Assembly (NCBI GenBank): GCA_023381945.1
Contig: JAMCQY010000012.1
Span: forward strand, 1-35,485
Reading direction: 5' to 3'
Source of the DNA: Deltaproteobacteria bacterium
GTDB lineage: Bacteria; Desulfobacterota; Desulfobaccia; Desulfobaccales; 0-14-0-80-60-11
DNA length: 35,485 bases
In this document: positions 27,402 to 34,857 of the stretch, piece by piece
Numbering within the stretch: position 1 is the stretch's first letter
How the letters are laid out: every line of letters begins with the position of its first letter
The notes under the pieces: model-generated
Told to the model about the DNA's origin: nothing
Database searches by the model: none
What the model saw: only the letters and a program-made list of their open reading frames with translations
Made by a program: the position numbers and the translations under genes

Positions 27402-28348
27402 CGTCTCGAAGTCTCCCGCGAGATTGAGGCGGTTGAGGCCGAGGCCAGGCTGATATCCACCGGAGCGCCGCTCTGCTCTTCCACCGCCTTAAGGAATTTG
27501 GGCCAGTTGATCCGGCTGTTCAGATTGCGCTCCTGCACTTTTTTCATGGCATATTGCAGCATATCCGGGATCTTGGAATAAATATCCTGGTGCACCTCCA
27601 CAAAGATGCGCCCGTTGAGATAGCCGATTTTCACAGGCTCATAAATCATCAAAACCGAGGTGCCCATGGGGGTGATATCGAAAAGCTTTTCGATGTCTTC
27701 AGGATAATGGCGGATGCAGCCGTGGCTTACCAGGCGGCCTACACCCATGGGGGCGTGGGTGCCGTGGAGGCCATAATGGGACAGGCCCATCCAGCGGCTG
27801 CCCACGGGACAGTCCTCGCCGGGAGGCATATAGGCCATGCCGTATTTGGCCTGGAGACCGGGAGGGATACGCCAGCCGGGATCCACCGCTTTGCTCTGCA
27901 CCTGGAACTGCTTTCCGATGGGTGTCTTGTAATCCAACACCCCGATGCCGATGGGATAGGTGATCACTTCGCCCCGTTCCGGGAAGAACCGGTAGCCCCG
28001 CAGTTCGGCGACGTTAATCAGATAGCCGGGGTAGGAGGAGCGCTCCGGAATGATCCATTGGGTGGGGATGGTGATGTCGGTGTCCCAGGGCAGGTAGAAA
28101 TGGTCCAGATTGCGGTGGTAATAAGCCAGTTCCCAAAAGCCCAGATCATACTTTCGGGCGATTTCATAAAAATTCTGATAGCGGACGATATGGTGGGTTT
28201 GGGGCTCGCCCACCACCGTCACCGCGTCCGGGTCAAATCCGGAGCCGCTGGGCAGGCGGTAGTGGAACGGCCCCGCCCCCCAGGCCGAGGTGCTGCTCAA
28301 AAATCCCAGGAGTAGGAAAAGGCCAGGAACTCTCAGGAGTATTGACAT
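27398..28348 (-). CDS. Exported L,D-transpeptidase (YkuD) with LysM-like domain
   Basis: About 316 residues. I start it at ATG 28348, where a signal peptide begins directly (MSILLRVPGLFLLLGFLSS, cleavage near SAWGA); a frame open for 32 more codons upstream adds only an unlikely extension. A LysM-like segment (HHIVRYQNFYEIARKYDLG...) is followed by the YkuD domain with its catalytic motif: HGTHAPMG and SHGCIRHYPED, the Cys being the nucleophile. Such enzymes make 3-3 cross-links in peptidoglycan or attach lipoproteins to it. Coupled by a 4-base overlap to the HD-GYP gene. Confidence 0.93.
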   Translation of the reverse strand: MSILLRVPGLFLLLGFLSSTSAWGAGPFHYRLPSGSGFDPDAVTVVGEPQTHHIVRYQNFYEIARKYDLGFWELAYYHRNLDHFYLPWDTDITIPTQWIIPERSSYPGYLINVAELRGYRFFPERGEVITYPIGIGVLDYKTPIGKQFQVQSKAVDPGWRIPPGLQAKYGMAYMPPGEDCPVGSRWMGLSHYGLHGTHAPMGVGRLVSHGCIRHYPEDIEKLFDITPMGTSVLMIYEPVKIGYLNGRIFVEVHQDIYSKIPDMLQYAMKKVQERNLNSRINWPKFLKAVEEQSGAPVDISLASASTASISRETSRR

Positions 28349-28501
28349 GTTCTCAATTTTATATGAAATAAAGGATGATAGAAAGTGGAAAGGTATAGAC
28401 CCGAAGACCGCAGTAAGAGTCAATTTCTTTCCTTTTTCTGCCATTGATAAATCTTAATGTAATTCTCCACCTGATCTTAACCACAGTAACCTGGTGCAAT
28501 T

Positions 28502-29344
28502 ATGCTAATTTTAGACAGTCATACCCATATCTTCCCGGATGAAGTCATCCACCGCCGCGAAGATTTTTTTGCCGACGAGCCCGCTTTACGGCTGCTGTAT
28601 GAATCTCCCAAGTCCAAAATGGTGGGGCCGGAGGAAATGTTGGCCGCCATGGAGGAAGAAGGCGTCGAGGCCTCGGTGATCCTGGGGTTTCCCTGGCGGC
28701 GGGAGCGGCATTGGCGGCGGCACAATGAAGTGATTCTGGAGGCCCAGCGCCGCTGGCCCCAGAAGTTCTTCGGGTTTTGCGCGGCGCATCCGGCAGTAAA
28801 CGGCGGCGTGCGCGAGATCGAACGCTGCCTGGCCGCCGGCGCCAGGGGCATCGGGGAACTGGCCTTCTATATGCGGGATCGCCGCGAGGATATCCAATCC
28901 ATCCTGGCCCCGGTGGCCGAGCTTTGCCAGCACTACAAGGTGCCGCTGATGCTGCACGCCACCGACCGGGCCGGCTCTGAGTATCCCGGCCGGTCGCTGA
29001 CGCCGCTGGCCGCGGTTTACCAGGTCATCAAGGCCTTCCCCGAGACCACTTGGATTTTGGCGCATTGGGGCGGGCGGCTGCCGTTTTACGGCCTGCTGAA
29101 GAAAGAGGCCCCCGAGACCCTCAAAAACGTTTACTACGATACTGCCGCCTCGCCTTATATCTACCGGCCGGTGATCTACCGGGTGGTAGCGGACATGGTA
29201 GGCCCCGAAAAGGTGCTGTTCGGCAGCGATTATCCCCTGCTGCCCCCCAGCCGCTACATCAAAGAGATGGAGGAGGCCAACCTGCCGGAGGACTGGCAGG
29301 AGATGATTTTGGGAAAAAATTTGACGAAAATGATGGGATTGTAG
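28502..29344 (+). CDS. Amidohydrolase-2 family TIM-barrel hydrolase
   Basis: A 280-residue metal-dependent hydrolase of the amidohydrolase-2 (PF04909-like) group. The metal motif is LDSHTHIFPDE at the start, a His follows in LMLHATDRAG, another in WILAHWGGRLPFY, and the catalytic Asp is in FGSDYPLLPPSRY. Family members are hydrolases or non-oxidative decarboxylases; no substrate can be inferred. It is divergent from the transpeptidase gene, with a 153-base AT-rich gap in which I see no convincing promoter. Confidence 0.88.
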   Translation: MLILDSHTHIFPDEVIHRREDFFADEPALRLLYESPKSKMVGPEEMLAAMEEEGVEASVILGFPWRRERHWRRHNEVILEAQRRWPQKFFGFCAAHPAVNGGVREIERCLAAGARGIGELAFYMRDRREDIQSILAPVAELCQHYKVPLMLHATDRAGSEYPGRSLTPLAAVYQVIKAFPETTWILAHWGGRLPFYGLLKKEAPETLKNVYYDTAASPYIYRPVIYRVVADMVGPEKVLFGSDYPLLPPSRYIKEMEEANLPEDWQEMILGKNLTKMMGL

Positions 29345-29348
29345 CTTT

Positions 29349-29560
29349 CAACCGTAAGGCGGGAAAGCGCAGCGCATCCCGCCGGCTTTCAGCGACCAGC
29401 GGTCAGCTTTCAGCTAAAACCTGGAAATTTTGGCTCCTGCGAAAATTGAAAAGGTCTTGTAGGGGCGGCTCCCGAGCCGCTTCTTTGAGGACTTGGAAGA
29501 GATGGCATTTAAAATGTAACCGGAGCCTTAGCTGCGATAGAGGAAGCCTGCGGCTACATA
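29349..29560. repeat. Repeat-rich gap between amidohydrolase and small membrane gene
   Basis: The 263-base gap holds a GGCGGGA...TCCCGCC palindrome (about 29362-29384), a GACCAGCGGTCAGCTTTCAGC stretch, a family B palindrome (29459-29483, GGGGCGGCTCCCGAGCCGC) and an AGCCTTAGCTGC...AGCCTGCGGCTAC segment (about 29523-29560). I see no gene in it. Confidence 0.5.
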
Positions 29561-29607
29561 CAACTTGCCCTCGATCCCAAGTTATATTTAGAGATCAATA
29601 AAATTAC

Positions 29608-29871
29608 ATGAAACCATCCAAAGCACCTACAAAACCAACTGCGGGTTGTTGTGGAATTTGCGGGGTTCATCATGATCAAGATGTGCCTTGTTTCGATCTT
29701 ACTCAGCAGGCACTAAAGGATCTGGGCATTCCCAGAAAGAGATGGCCATCATCGGAAAGGAAATTCAAAGGTCTGGTTAAGAAGTCCAACAAGATTTTTA
29801 TTATTATTCTTGTAATTTCCGCAGCCTTTTGCCTATTTTGTTTTTTTCTTCTAAATGGAGGAGTAAGGTGA
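29608..29871 (+). CDS. Small Cys-rich single-span membrane protein, unknown
   Basis: An 87-residue protein that I do not recognise. The N-terminus has a Cys/His cluster, GCCGICGVHHDQDVPC (about residues 13-28), which could bind zinc or another metal. A basic stretch (RKRWPSSERKFKGLVKKSNK) then leads into one membrane helix (IFIIILVISAAFCLFCFFLL) at the very C-terminus, so the Cys part should face the cytoplasm. Composition is unusually AT-rich (16 G+C in the 60 bases from 29761) and repeats lie on both sides. There is no clear ribosome site. It is probably real, because of its coherent layout, but orphan. Confidence 0.55.
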   Translation: MKPSKAPTKPTAGCCGICGVHHDQDVPCFDLTQQALKDLGIPRKRWPSSERKFKGLVKKSNKIFIIILVISAAFCLFCFFLLNGGVR

Positions 29872-29916
29872 GGTCCAGTTCTCTCTATTTGTCAAAAAAC
29901 TTAAGCCAATGTTGAG

Positions 29917-30046
29917 GGCGCACTGCGCACCATTCATTGGGGTGAGCCAGGGCGAAATTGGTGCGCGGTGCGCACCTTACGGATACCAAAAATGTAGGAC
30001 AGGCGCCCTCGCCTGTCCGGGGACAGCCGGGGGCGGCTGTCCTACA
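29917..30046. repeat. Inverted repeat and double palindrome upstream of nadB
   Basis: First, TGCGCACCA and TGGTGCGC form a long-range hairpin (about 29931-29966). Then 29993-30046 begins TGTAGGACAG and ends CTGTCCTACA, with inner CTGTCC and GGACAG so that two side-by-side hairpins or one long stem can form. The second hairpin core equals that at 14933-14958. Confidence 0.65.
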
Positions 30047-30075
30047 TCAAAAAGCTGAAAATTGAGGAATGAACT

Positions 30076-31698
30076 TTGGAGCAAATATCCGACGTACTGG
30101 TAATCGGTTCAGGGCTGGCGGGACTCGGCTATGCCCTGAAGGTGGCGGATTTCGCCCAGGTCAATCTGATCACCAAGCGGGGGCTGACGGAAACCTCCAC
30201 CAGCAAGGCCCAGGGCGGCATTGCAGCAGTGTTGGGACCGGATGATCGCTTCGAATATCACATCCAGGACACCCTCACCGTGGGCGAGGGCCTGTCGCAT
30301 CCCGATATCGTCGAATTGGTGGTGCGCCAGGGGCCGGAGCGGGTGCGGGAATTGATCGACCTGGGAGCGCATTTCGACACCAATAAGGAAAACGGCTATG
30401 ATCTGGGCCGGGAAGGCGGCCACTCCCGCCGCCGGGTGATTCATGCCCAGGACATGACCGGCGCCGAAGTGGAACGCATCCTGTCAGAAAAGGTCCTGGC
30501 CCATCCCAATATCCGGGTGTTTGAGAACCACATGGGCGTCAATCTCATCACCCTCGAACGGGTGGTGCGCCAGGGCCGGGTGGTGACCGAGGCGGAGCGC
30601 ACCTGCCTGGGGGCTTACGTCCTCAACAAGGAGACCGGCCAGGTGGACACCTTCCTGGCCCGCATCACCCTGCTGGCCACGGGCGGGGTCGGTAAGGTCT
30701 ATCTCTACACCAGCAATCCCGACATCGCCACCGGCGACGGCATCGCCATGGCCTACCGGGCCGGGGCAGTGATCGGCAATATGGAGTTCGTCCAGTTCCA
30801 CCCCACCTGCCTGTATCATCCCGAGGCCAAAAATTTCCTGATCTCCGAGGCCCTGCGGGGCGAAGGGGCCATCCTCAAGGACCAGAAGACCGGGCAGCCC
30901 TTCATGGACAAGTATCACCCTCTGAAGGACCTGGCCCCTCGCGATACAGTGGCCCGGGCCATTGACGCGGAGTTGAAAAAGAGCGGCGCCGATTTCGTCT
31001 ATCTGGACATCAGCCACAAGCCGGCGGATTTTGTCCGCAGCCGCTTCCCCAATATCTATCAGCAATGCCTGGAATACGGCATCGATATTACCGCAGAGCC
31101 GATGCCGGTAGTGCCCGCGGCCCATTACATGTGCGGCGGCGTGGCCACCGACGCCTGGGGCCGCACCACCATCACCAACCTCTTTGCCGTGGGGGAAGTC
31201 TCCATGACCGGGTTGCACGGGGCCAACCGCCTGGCCAGCAACTCCTTGCTCGAGGCCCTGGTCTTCTCACACCAGGCCGCGCAGGTCGCCCGGGAAGAAC
31301 TCCCCGGGTTGCTCGCCAAACCGCAGGTATCGGTGGCGGCCTGGAATACTTACGGGGCCGTAGACAGCGAGGAAGGCGTGGTGGTTTCCCACAGCTGGGA
31401 TGAAATCCGGCGCTTCATGTGGAACTACGTGGGCATCGTCCGCAGTGACAGCCGCCTGCTCCATGCCAAGGCCCGCATCGAGCTGGTCCTGAAAGAAATT
31501 AACGCCTACTACTGGAAGTTTCTTCTCACCAGCGATCTCCTGGAACTGCGCAACATTGCTTACGTCGCCGATCTGATCATCCGCATGGCCCTGAGGCGCA
31601 AGGAGAGCCGGGGGCTGCACTATACCCTGGATTATCCCAAGATGGATGACGACAACTTCCACCAGGATAGCCTGATCTCCAGGGAGGGTTGGCAATGA
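30076..31698 (+). CDS. nadB: L-aspartate oxidase
   Basis: A 540-residue FAD enzyme that oxidises L-aspartate to iminoaspartate for NadA. It has the dinucleotide motif VIGSGLAGLGYALKVAD, TSKAQGGIAAVL, GREGGHSRRRVIHAQDMTG, QFHPTCLYHPEAKNFLISEALRGEG (active-site region), APRDTVARAID and HYMCGGVATD, the last two being typical of NadB and fumarate reductase flavoproteins. The GREGGHSRRRV form is NadB-specific. Translation starts at TTG, supported by TGAGG 8 bases upstream; no ATG or GTG lies nearby. It stands alone, unlinked to nadA. Confidence 0.96.
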   Translation: MEQISDVLVIGSGLAGLGYALKVADFAQVNLITKRGLTETSTSKAQGGIAAVLGPDDRFEYHIQDTLTVGEGLSHPDIVELVVRQGPERVRELIDLGAHFDTNKENGYDLGREGGHSRRRVIHAQDMTGAEVERILSEKVLAHPNIRVFENHMGVNLITLERVVRQGRVVTEAERTCLGAYVLNKETGQVDTFLARITLLATGGVGKVYLYTSNPDIATGDGIAMAYRAGAVIGNMEFVQFHPTCLYHPEAKNFLISEALRGEGAILKDQKTGQPFMDKYHPLKDLAPRDTVARAIDAELKKSGADFVYLDISHKPADFVRSRFPNIYQQCLEYGIDITAEPMPVVPAAHYMCGGVATDAWGRTTITNLFAVGEVSMTGLHGANRLASNSLLEALVFSHQAAQVAREELPGLLAKPQVSVAAWNTYGAVDSEEGVVVSHSWDEIRRFMWNYVGIVRSDSRLLHAKARIELVLKEINAYYWKFLLTSDLLELRNIAYVADLIIRMALRRKESRGLHYTLDYPKMDDDNFHQDSLISREGWQ

Positions 31699-31708
31699 TG
31701 GCGTATTG

Positions 31709-31732
31709 AAGGGACGGTTCTCGGACCGCCCT
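31709..31732. repeat. Palindromic repeat, family B, after nadB
   Basis: Arms AAGGGaCGGTtC / GgACCGcCCTT. Close in sequence to 12625-12650. May also end the nadB transcript. Confidence 0.5.
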
Positions 31733-31755
31733 TAGCTTTGTAGGCGATGCCAAAA

Positions 31756-31888
31756 GAGGCTCTTGCAAAATTGCCTTTTTCTGTCATCCTGAGCGAAGCG
31801 AAGGGTCTGGAAATTGAAAAGACGAGATTCTTCGGTCGCCTACCGGCTCCCTCAGAATGACAGGAAAGGAGACTTTTGCAAAAGGCTC
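31756..31888. repeat. MITE-like element with terminal inverted repeats
   Basis: A 133-base segment whose ends are inverted copies: GAGGCTCTTGCAAAA at the left and the complement of GAGCCTTTTGCAAAA at the right (13 of 15 match). Inside are CTGTCATCCTGAG and CTCAGAATGACAG, again inverted (12 of 13). It has no coding capacity. The TCATCCTGAGCGAAGCGAAG core belongs to a repeat found in many bacterial genomes (general knowledge). Part of the 380-base gene-free stretch 31699-32078. Confidence 0.6.
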
Positions 31889-31918
31889 AAAAGTTTTTTC
31901 TTATCCCCCTCACCCTAG

Positions 31919-31945
31919 CCCTCTCCCCCCGCTGGGGGGAGAGGG
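31919..31945. repeat. C-run/G-run palindrome
   Basis: Arms CCCTCTCCCCC and GGGGGAGAGGG around a short loop, in the same gene-free stretch. Confidence 0.55.
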
Positions 31946-32004
31946 AATAAGAGGAAAGAACTTTTGGCAAATGGTATAATTGCAACTTGGTATGAGAAGG
32001 GTTT

Positions 32005-32069
32005 GTAGGGGCGGGTTTTAAACCCGCCCCTACGTTTGTATATCCCGCACAGGCTGGAAAGCCTGTGCT
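32005..32069. repeat. Two perfect palindromes (families B and C)
   Basis: 32005-32033 has perfect 14-base arms (GTAGGGGCGGGTTT) around one base, the best copy of family B. 32048-32069 has perfect 9-base arms (GCACAGGCT) with loop GGAA, family C; degenerate copies lie at 7731-7751, 16242-16262 and 24649-24665. They sit just after the stop of the CBS-ACT gene on the minus strand. Confidence 0.7.
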
Positions 32070-32078
32070 ACCGGTAAA

Positions 32079-32681
32079 TTACGGAATCGCATCCTCGATC
32101 TTTACACCTTCCTTCTTCAGGGCTTCGACAATGGAAGCCAGGTCGCCTTTCTCCAGGCGCACGTAATAAGCCCGCTGGTGACCCTTGACGGGCCCCATGG
32201 CCAGGTTAAGGATTTTGCCGCCGGCTGCTTCGATGATCTTGGTGGCCGCCTCCAGGGCCTCGGGCTTATCTTCCAGGAGCAGGTCCAGGCGAGAGCTGTG
32301 GCGAATCAGGCTCAGCAGGGTGAGAAAAGCGCTGATCACGTCCAGCATGGTGATCACCCCCACCAGCTTCTCTCCCTCCAGGACCGGCATGCCGCCGATC
32401 TTGTGTTCCATGATCAGCCGGGCCGCTTCCTCTACCCCGGTGTCCGCCGTGACGCTCAGCGGCGCCTTGATCATGACGTCAGCCACGGTGATCTTCTCCA
32501 ACATGGAGGCCAGGAGCACTTCCCGGAGGTCCCGGGAGGTGATCCAACCCACCATGCGGCCGCCCTCCAACACTGGCAGGTGGCGAATCTGATGCTTCTG
32601 CATCAGTTGCAAGGCCTGACCCACCCTTTTGTCAGGGGAAATGGTGACGATCTCCTGGCTCATAATCTCGCTGACCCGCAT
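32079..32681 (-). CDS. CBS-domain pair plus ACT domain protein (AcuB-like)
   Basis: A 200-residue regulatory protein: CBS 1 (about 1-60, MRVSEIMSQEIVTISPD...LPVLEGGRMVGWITSRDL), CBS 2 (about 66-122, VADVMIKAPLSVTADT...GMPVLEGEKLVGVITMLD) and a C-terminal ACT-like domain (130-200). CBS pairs bind adenine nucleotides and ACT domains bind amino acids, so it is probably a sensor; AcuB of Bacillus has the same order. AGGAGG lies 8 bases before the ATG. It is a single gene here; the ligand is unknown. Confidence 0.9.
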   Translation of the reverse strand: MRVSEIMSQEIVTISPDKRVGQALQLMQKHQIRHLPVLEGGRMVGWITSRDLREVLLASMLEKITVADVMIKAPLSVTADTGVEEAARLIMEHKIGGMPVLEGEKLVGVITMLDVISAFLTLLSLIRHSSRLDLLLEDKPEALEAATKIIEAAGGKILNLAMGPVKGHQRAYYVRLEKGDLASIVEALKKEGVKIEDAIP

Positions 32682-32776
32682 CCGCCGCTCCTCCTGACCG
32701 CTTAGTTAGTCCCCACCTTAAAACAAGGCGGGAAAATTTTCAATGAAATTGCGGCGTGGCCGAAGTACCCATAAAT

Positions 32777-32801
32777 AAAAAGCCCCTCCTGGGAAGGGGC
32801 T
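32777..32801 (-). terminator. Rho-independent terminator of the DUF2333 operon
   Basis: Perfect 7-base arms AGCCCCT/AGGGGCT with a 7-base loop. On the minus strand the stem is followed by TTTTTATTTAT. It lies 44 bases after the stop of the DUF2333 gene. Confidence 0.85.
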
Positions 32802-32844
32802 CGAAATCTGCACGTGTAGGGAGGTTATCGAACCGCCCGAATAT

Positions 32845-33981
32845 TTAGTTGGTGGCCAGCATCGTCTGCAGGGTGGAGATAAGATGCTCGGCCTCACCGA
32901 TGTAGGTGCCCATATTGGCCCGGTGATTGGCGATCCAGCCGTCCTTGTCGCCGTTGGTCACCATCCAGGGAGACAGATGCGCGGCCTGGTGCAGGGCGTG
33001 GATGGCTTCTTCCAACAGCTTGTGGGAGTTCTTTTTCTGGAGTTCCTGGTCGAATTCCTTGCTCACTGCTTCCAGCATCTCGGCCATCCCCAGGGCGATC
33101 CCCCGGGAGAAATAGAAATAATCATCGGTCACATACCAGGACACCGGTTTGCCGTCAGCTTCGTTATCCTTGATGATATTATGGAAGCTGCTGCCGAGGA
33201 TGTCTTTATAGTTACTTAGCAAGGCAATGAGGTTATCCACCCGAGTGTAGAAGCGGCCGCGGCCCTTGTGGAGGCCGTCGATATAGACCTCCAGGTCGTG
33301 CATGGCTTCCCGGTACTTGCCCGAGGCCGAGGGGAACCAGTACTTGTCGGGGCTCACCATGAAGTAGTTCATGGCCTCGTTAACCTGGGGATTATAGGCC
33401 TCGGTGGTGGCAAAGCGGGTCATATTTTCGTTCATCACCACGATGGTGCGCCGGGCTACTTCCAGGACCCCCAGCTGAATATTGTTGACGTTGTCGGTGA
33501 GCCCCAGCTTGCCGAACAGGATGCTGTTAGGGCGCCAGCCCAACCAGGTGCCATTGACCTGGTCATCCATGATCTTGATGAGGGCCCGGGTGAAGACCTC
33601 GCCCTTGGCCATTTCCCTGGGGGCTGCCAGAGGGGCCGGGGCGGCATGAGGCGCTCCCGGGGCCGGCTGAGGCGCGGCCTCCGGTTCCTTGGCTTCCGGG
33701 GCTGGCGGCGGGACTAAGAGAGGTTCCGCTTCTTTACCCTTCGCCGGACCCTCTTCCTTGGTCAGGCTCGCCAGCGGCGCCTGGGCCTCGATGGCCGGCT
33801 TGCTCTTGAACATCGCTTGCCAGGCGGACAAGGCGACGAAAAAGAGAACAATCACCAGGACTACCAGGAAAAACCGGTAGCGCAACAGACGGACCAGCAA
33901 GCTCTCAACCGGCGGGGTGGAGGAGGGACCACCCGGCTTTACGGGTACGGGCAGGTGTTCGTTATCTCGTTTGGGGGTCAT
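32845..33981 (-). CDS. DUF2333 family membrane-anchored protein
   Basis: About 378 residues: a short cytoplasmic N-terminus, one membrane helix (FFLVVLVIVLFFVALSAW near residue 40), a long Pro/Ala/Glu-rich linker (to about 130) and a helical domain starting with ALIKIMDDQVNGTWLGWRPNSI. That WLGWRPNSILFGKLGLTDN region and the following 'NIQLGVLEVARRTI' match DUF2333, a family with no known function. I choose ATG 33981, which makes an ATGA overlap with the AMMECR1 gene; ATG 33993 is four codons earlier and possible. Ends before a strong terminator. Confidence 0.82.
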   Translation of the reverse strand: MTPKRDNEHLPVPVKPGGPSSTPPVESLLVRLLRYRFFLVVLVIVLFFVALSAWQAMFKSKPAIEAQAPLASLTKEEGPAKGKEAEPLLVPPPAPEAKEPEAAPQPAPGAPHAAPAPLAAPREMAKGEVFTRALIKIMDDQVNGTWLGWRPNSILFGKLGLTDNVNNIQLGVLEVARRTIVVMNENMTRFATTEAYNPQVNEAMNYFMVSPDKYWFPSASGKYREAMHDLEVYIDGLHKGRGRFYTRVDNLIALLSNYKDILGSSFHNIIKDNEADGKPVSWYVTDDYFYFSRGIALGMAEMLEAVSKEFDQELQKKNSHKLLEEAIHALHQAAHLSPWMVTNGDKDGWIANHRANMGTYIGEAEHLISTLQTMLATN

Positions 33982-34643
33982 GGTAGAGCACATCCAGCCT
34001 TTCGCGGGTCATCGCCGAAGACCTCGGCGGTGAACAGATAAATCTTGGTATCCGAGTCTTTCCAGGAGATGGGAGACAAGCCGGCCTTGCAGCAGGTCTG
34101 CGCCAGAAACATGTCCCGGTCCCACTTATATTCCGTGGCCACCTGGGGCAACAGCAAGCCCCGGCACGATCCCTGGACGATGTAGAGGCCATGGGTGCCC
34201 ACTTTGATTTCATCGAGGTTATTAATGAGGCGCATCGGGCTCAAGACGGAGATCTCCACCTCCAGGTCCGCCAATTCATCTTTTCTTAAGGGACGGAAGC
34301 GAGGATCATGAAAGGCCGCGGCCGCGGCCATCTCCCGTACCGTCTGGCCCAACGGTTTGACGGCCTCCAGGAAGCCGATGCAGCCCCGCAGCTGGCCTTG
34401 GCGGTGCAGCGAGACGAAGGCCCCCCGGGGCTCGCACAGCGACCGGGAGAGGGCTCCCAGGGCCGGCGCCGGCTTATCCGCCAGGTGCGCCTCGATGCTG
34501 GAGCGGGCTATCTGCAATAATAACTTTTTGTCGGCATCGCTGAGATTCATGTCCGCCTCTCCCCCCCAGGCCCGTATGGTGGGACCCCACAGGGCCATGG
34601 TCCCCAGAATCAGCAATACGTTAATAAACAGGCGGCGATTCAT
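33978..34643 (-). CDS. AMMECR1-domain protein with possible signal peptide
   Basis: A 221-residue protein whose domain from about residue 33 is AMMECR1-like (AmmeMemoRadiSam protein A): GAFVSLHRQGQLRGCIGFLE with the conserved LRGCIG, FHDPRFRPL, VEISVLSPM and YKWDRDMFLAQTCCKAGL. Before it stands a segment that looks like a signal peptide (MNRRLFINVLLILGTMALWG...AWGGEA). However, ATG 34550 (residue 32) has AGAGG 5 bases upstream, while ATG 34643 has none, so the protein may begin there and be cytosolic. The radical-SAM and MEMO partners are absent from the window. First gene of a two-gene operon. Confidence 0.85.
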   Translation of the reverse strand: MNRRLFINVLLILGTMALWGPTIRAWGGEADMNLSDADKKLLLQIARSSIEAHLADKPAPALGALSRSLCEPRGAFVSLHRQGQLRGCIGFLEAVKPLGQTVREMAAAAAFHDPRFRPLRKDELADLEVEISVLSPMRLINNLDEIKVGTHGLYIVQGSCRGLLLPQVATEYKWDRDMFLAQTCCKAGLSPISWKDSDTKIYLFTAEVFGDDPRKAGCALP

Positions 34644-34692
34644 GGTTGGGGTTCAGAAAACCGGGGCCTCTAACGCCTGGAATGTATTGCTT

Positions 34693-34723
34693 ATTATCTA
34701 ACCAGAATTGTCCGGCCTGTCAA
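34693..34723 (-). promoter_or_regulatory. Sigma70-type promoter for the AMMECR1-DUF2333 operon
   Basis: On the minus strand a perfect TTGACA (34723-34718) is followed after 17 bases by TAGATA and after 19 by GATAAT (34698-34693). It is about 50 bases upstream of ATG 34643, which favours transcription of the segment encoding the putative signal peptide. Confidence 0.5.
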
Positions 34724-34857
34724 TGACAAACGGACGGGCGTGGCGGCGGCAATCACCGGCATTTGCCTTGCTTCGCAGCGGTAAGTCTGATAAATTTAAC
34801 AAAAAAAGCCTCCGCCGCAGCTCCTATGCCTCTATAACCGGCGTCTGACTGGCTCCG

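Noticed and set aside
24717..27581. Long antisense open frames opposite mtaD and the HD-GYP gene (about 450 codons each)
   Set aside because: The minus-strand frames contain complete enzyme motifs, while the plus-strand translations are compositionally odd and motif-free.
31960..31985. TATAAT-like box in GGTATAATTGC
   Set aside because: There is no -35 at a proper distance and no plus-strand gene downstream; it lies within repeat-rich DNA.
29345..32078. CRISPR array
   Set aside because: The repeats here are different palindromes with irregular spacing, not identical direct repeats with spacers.
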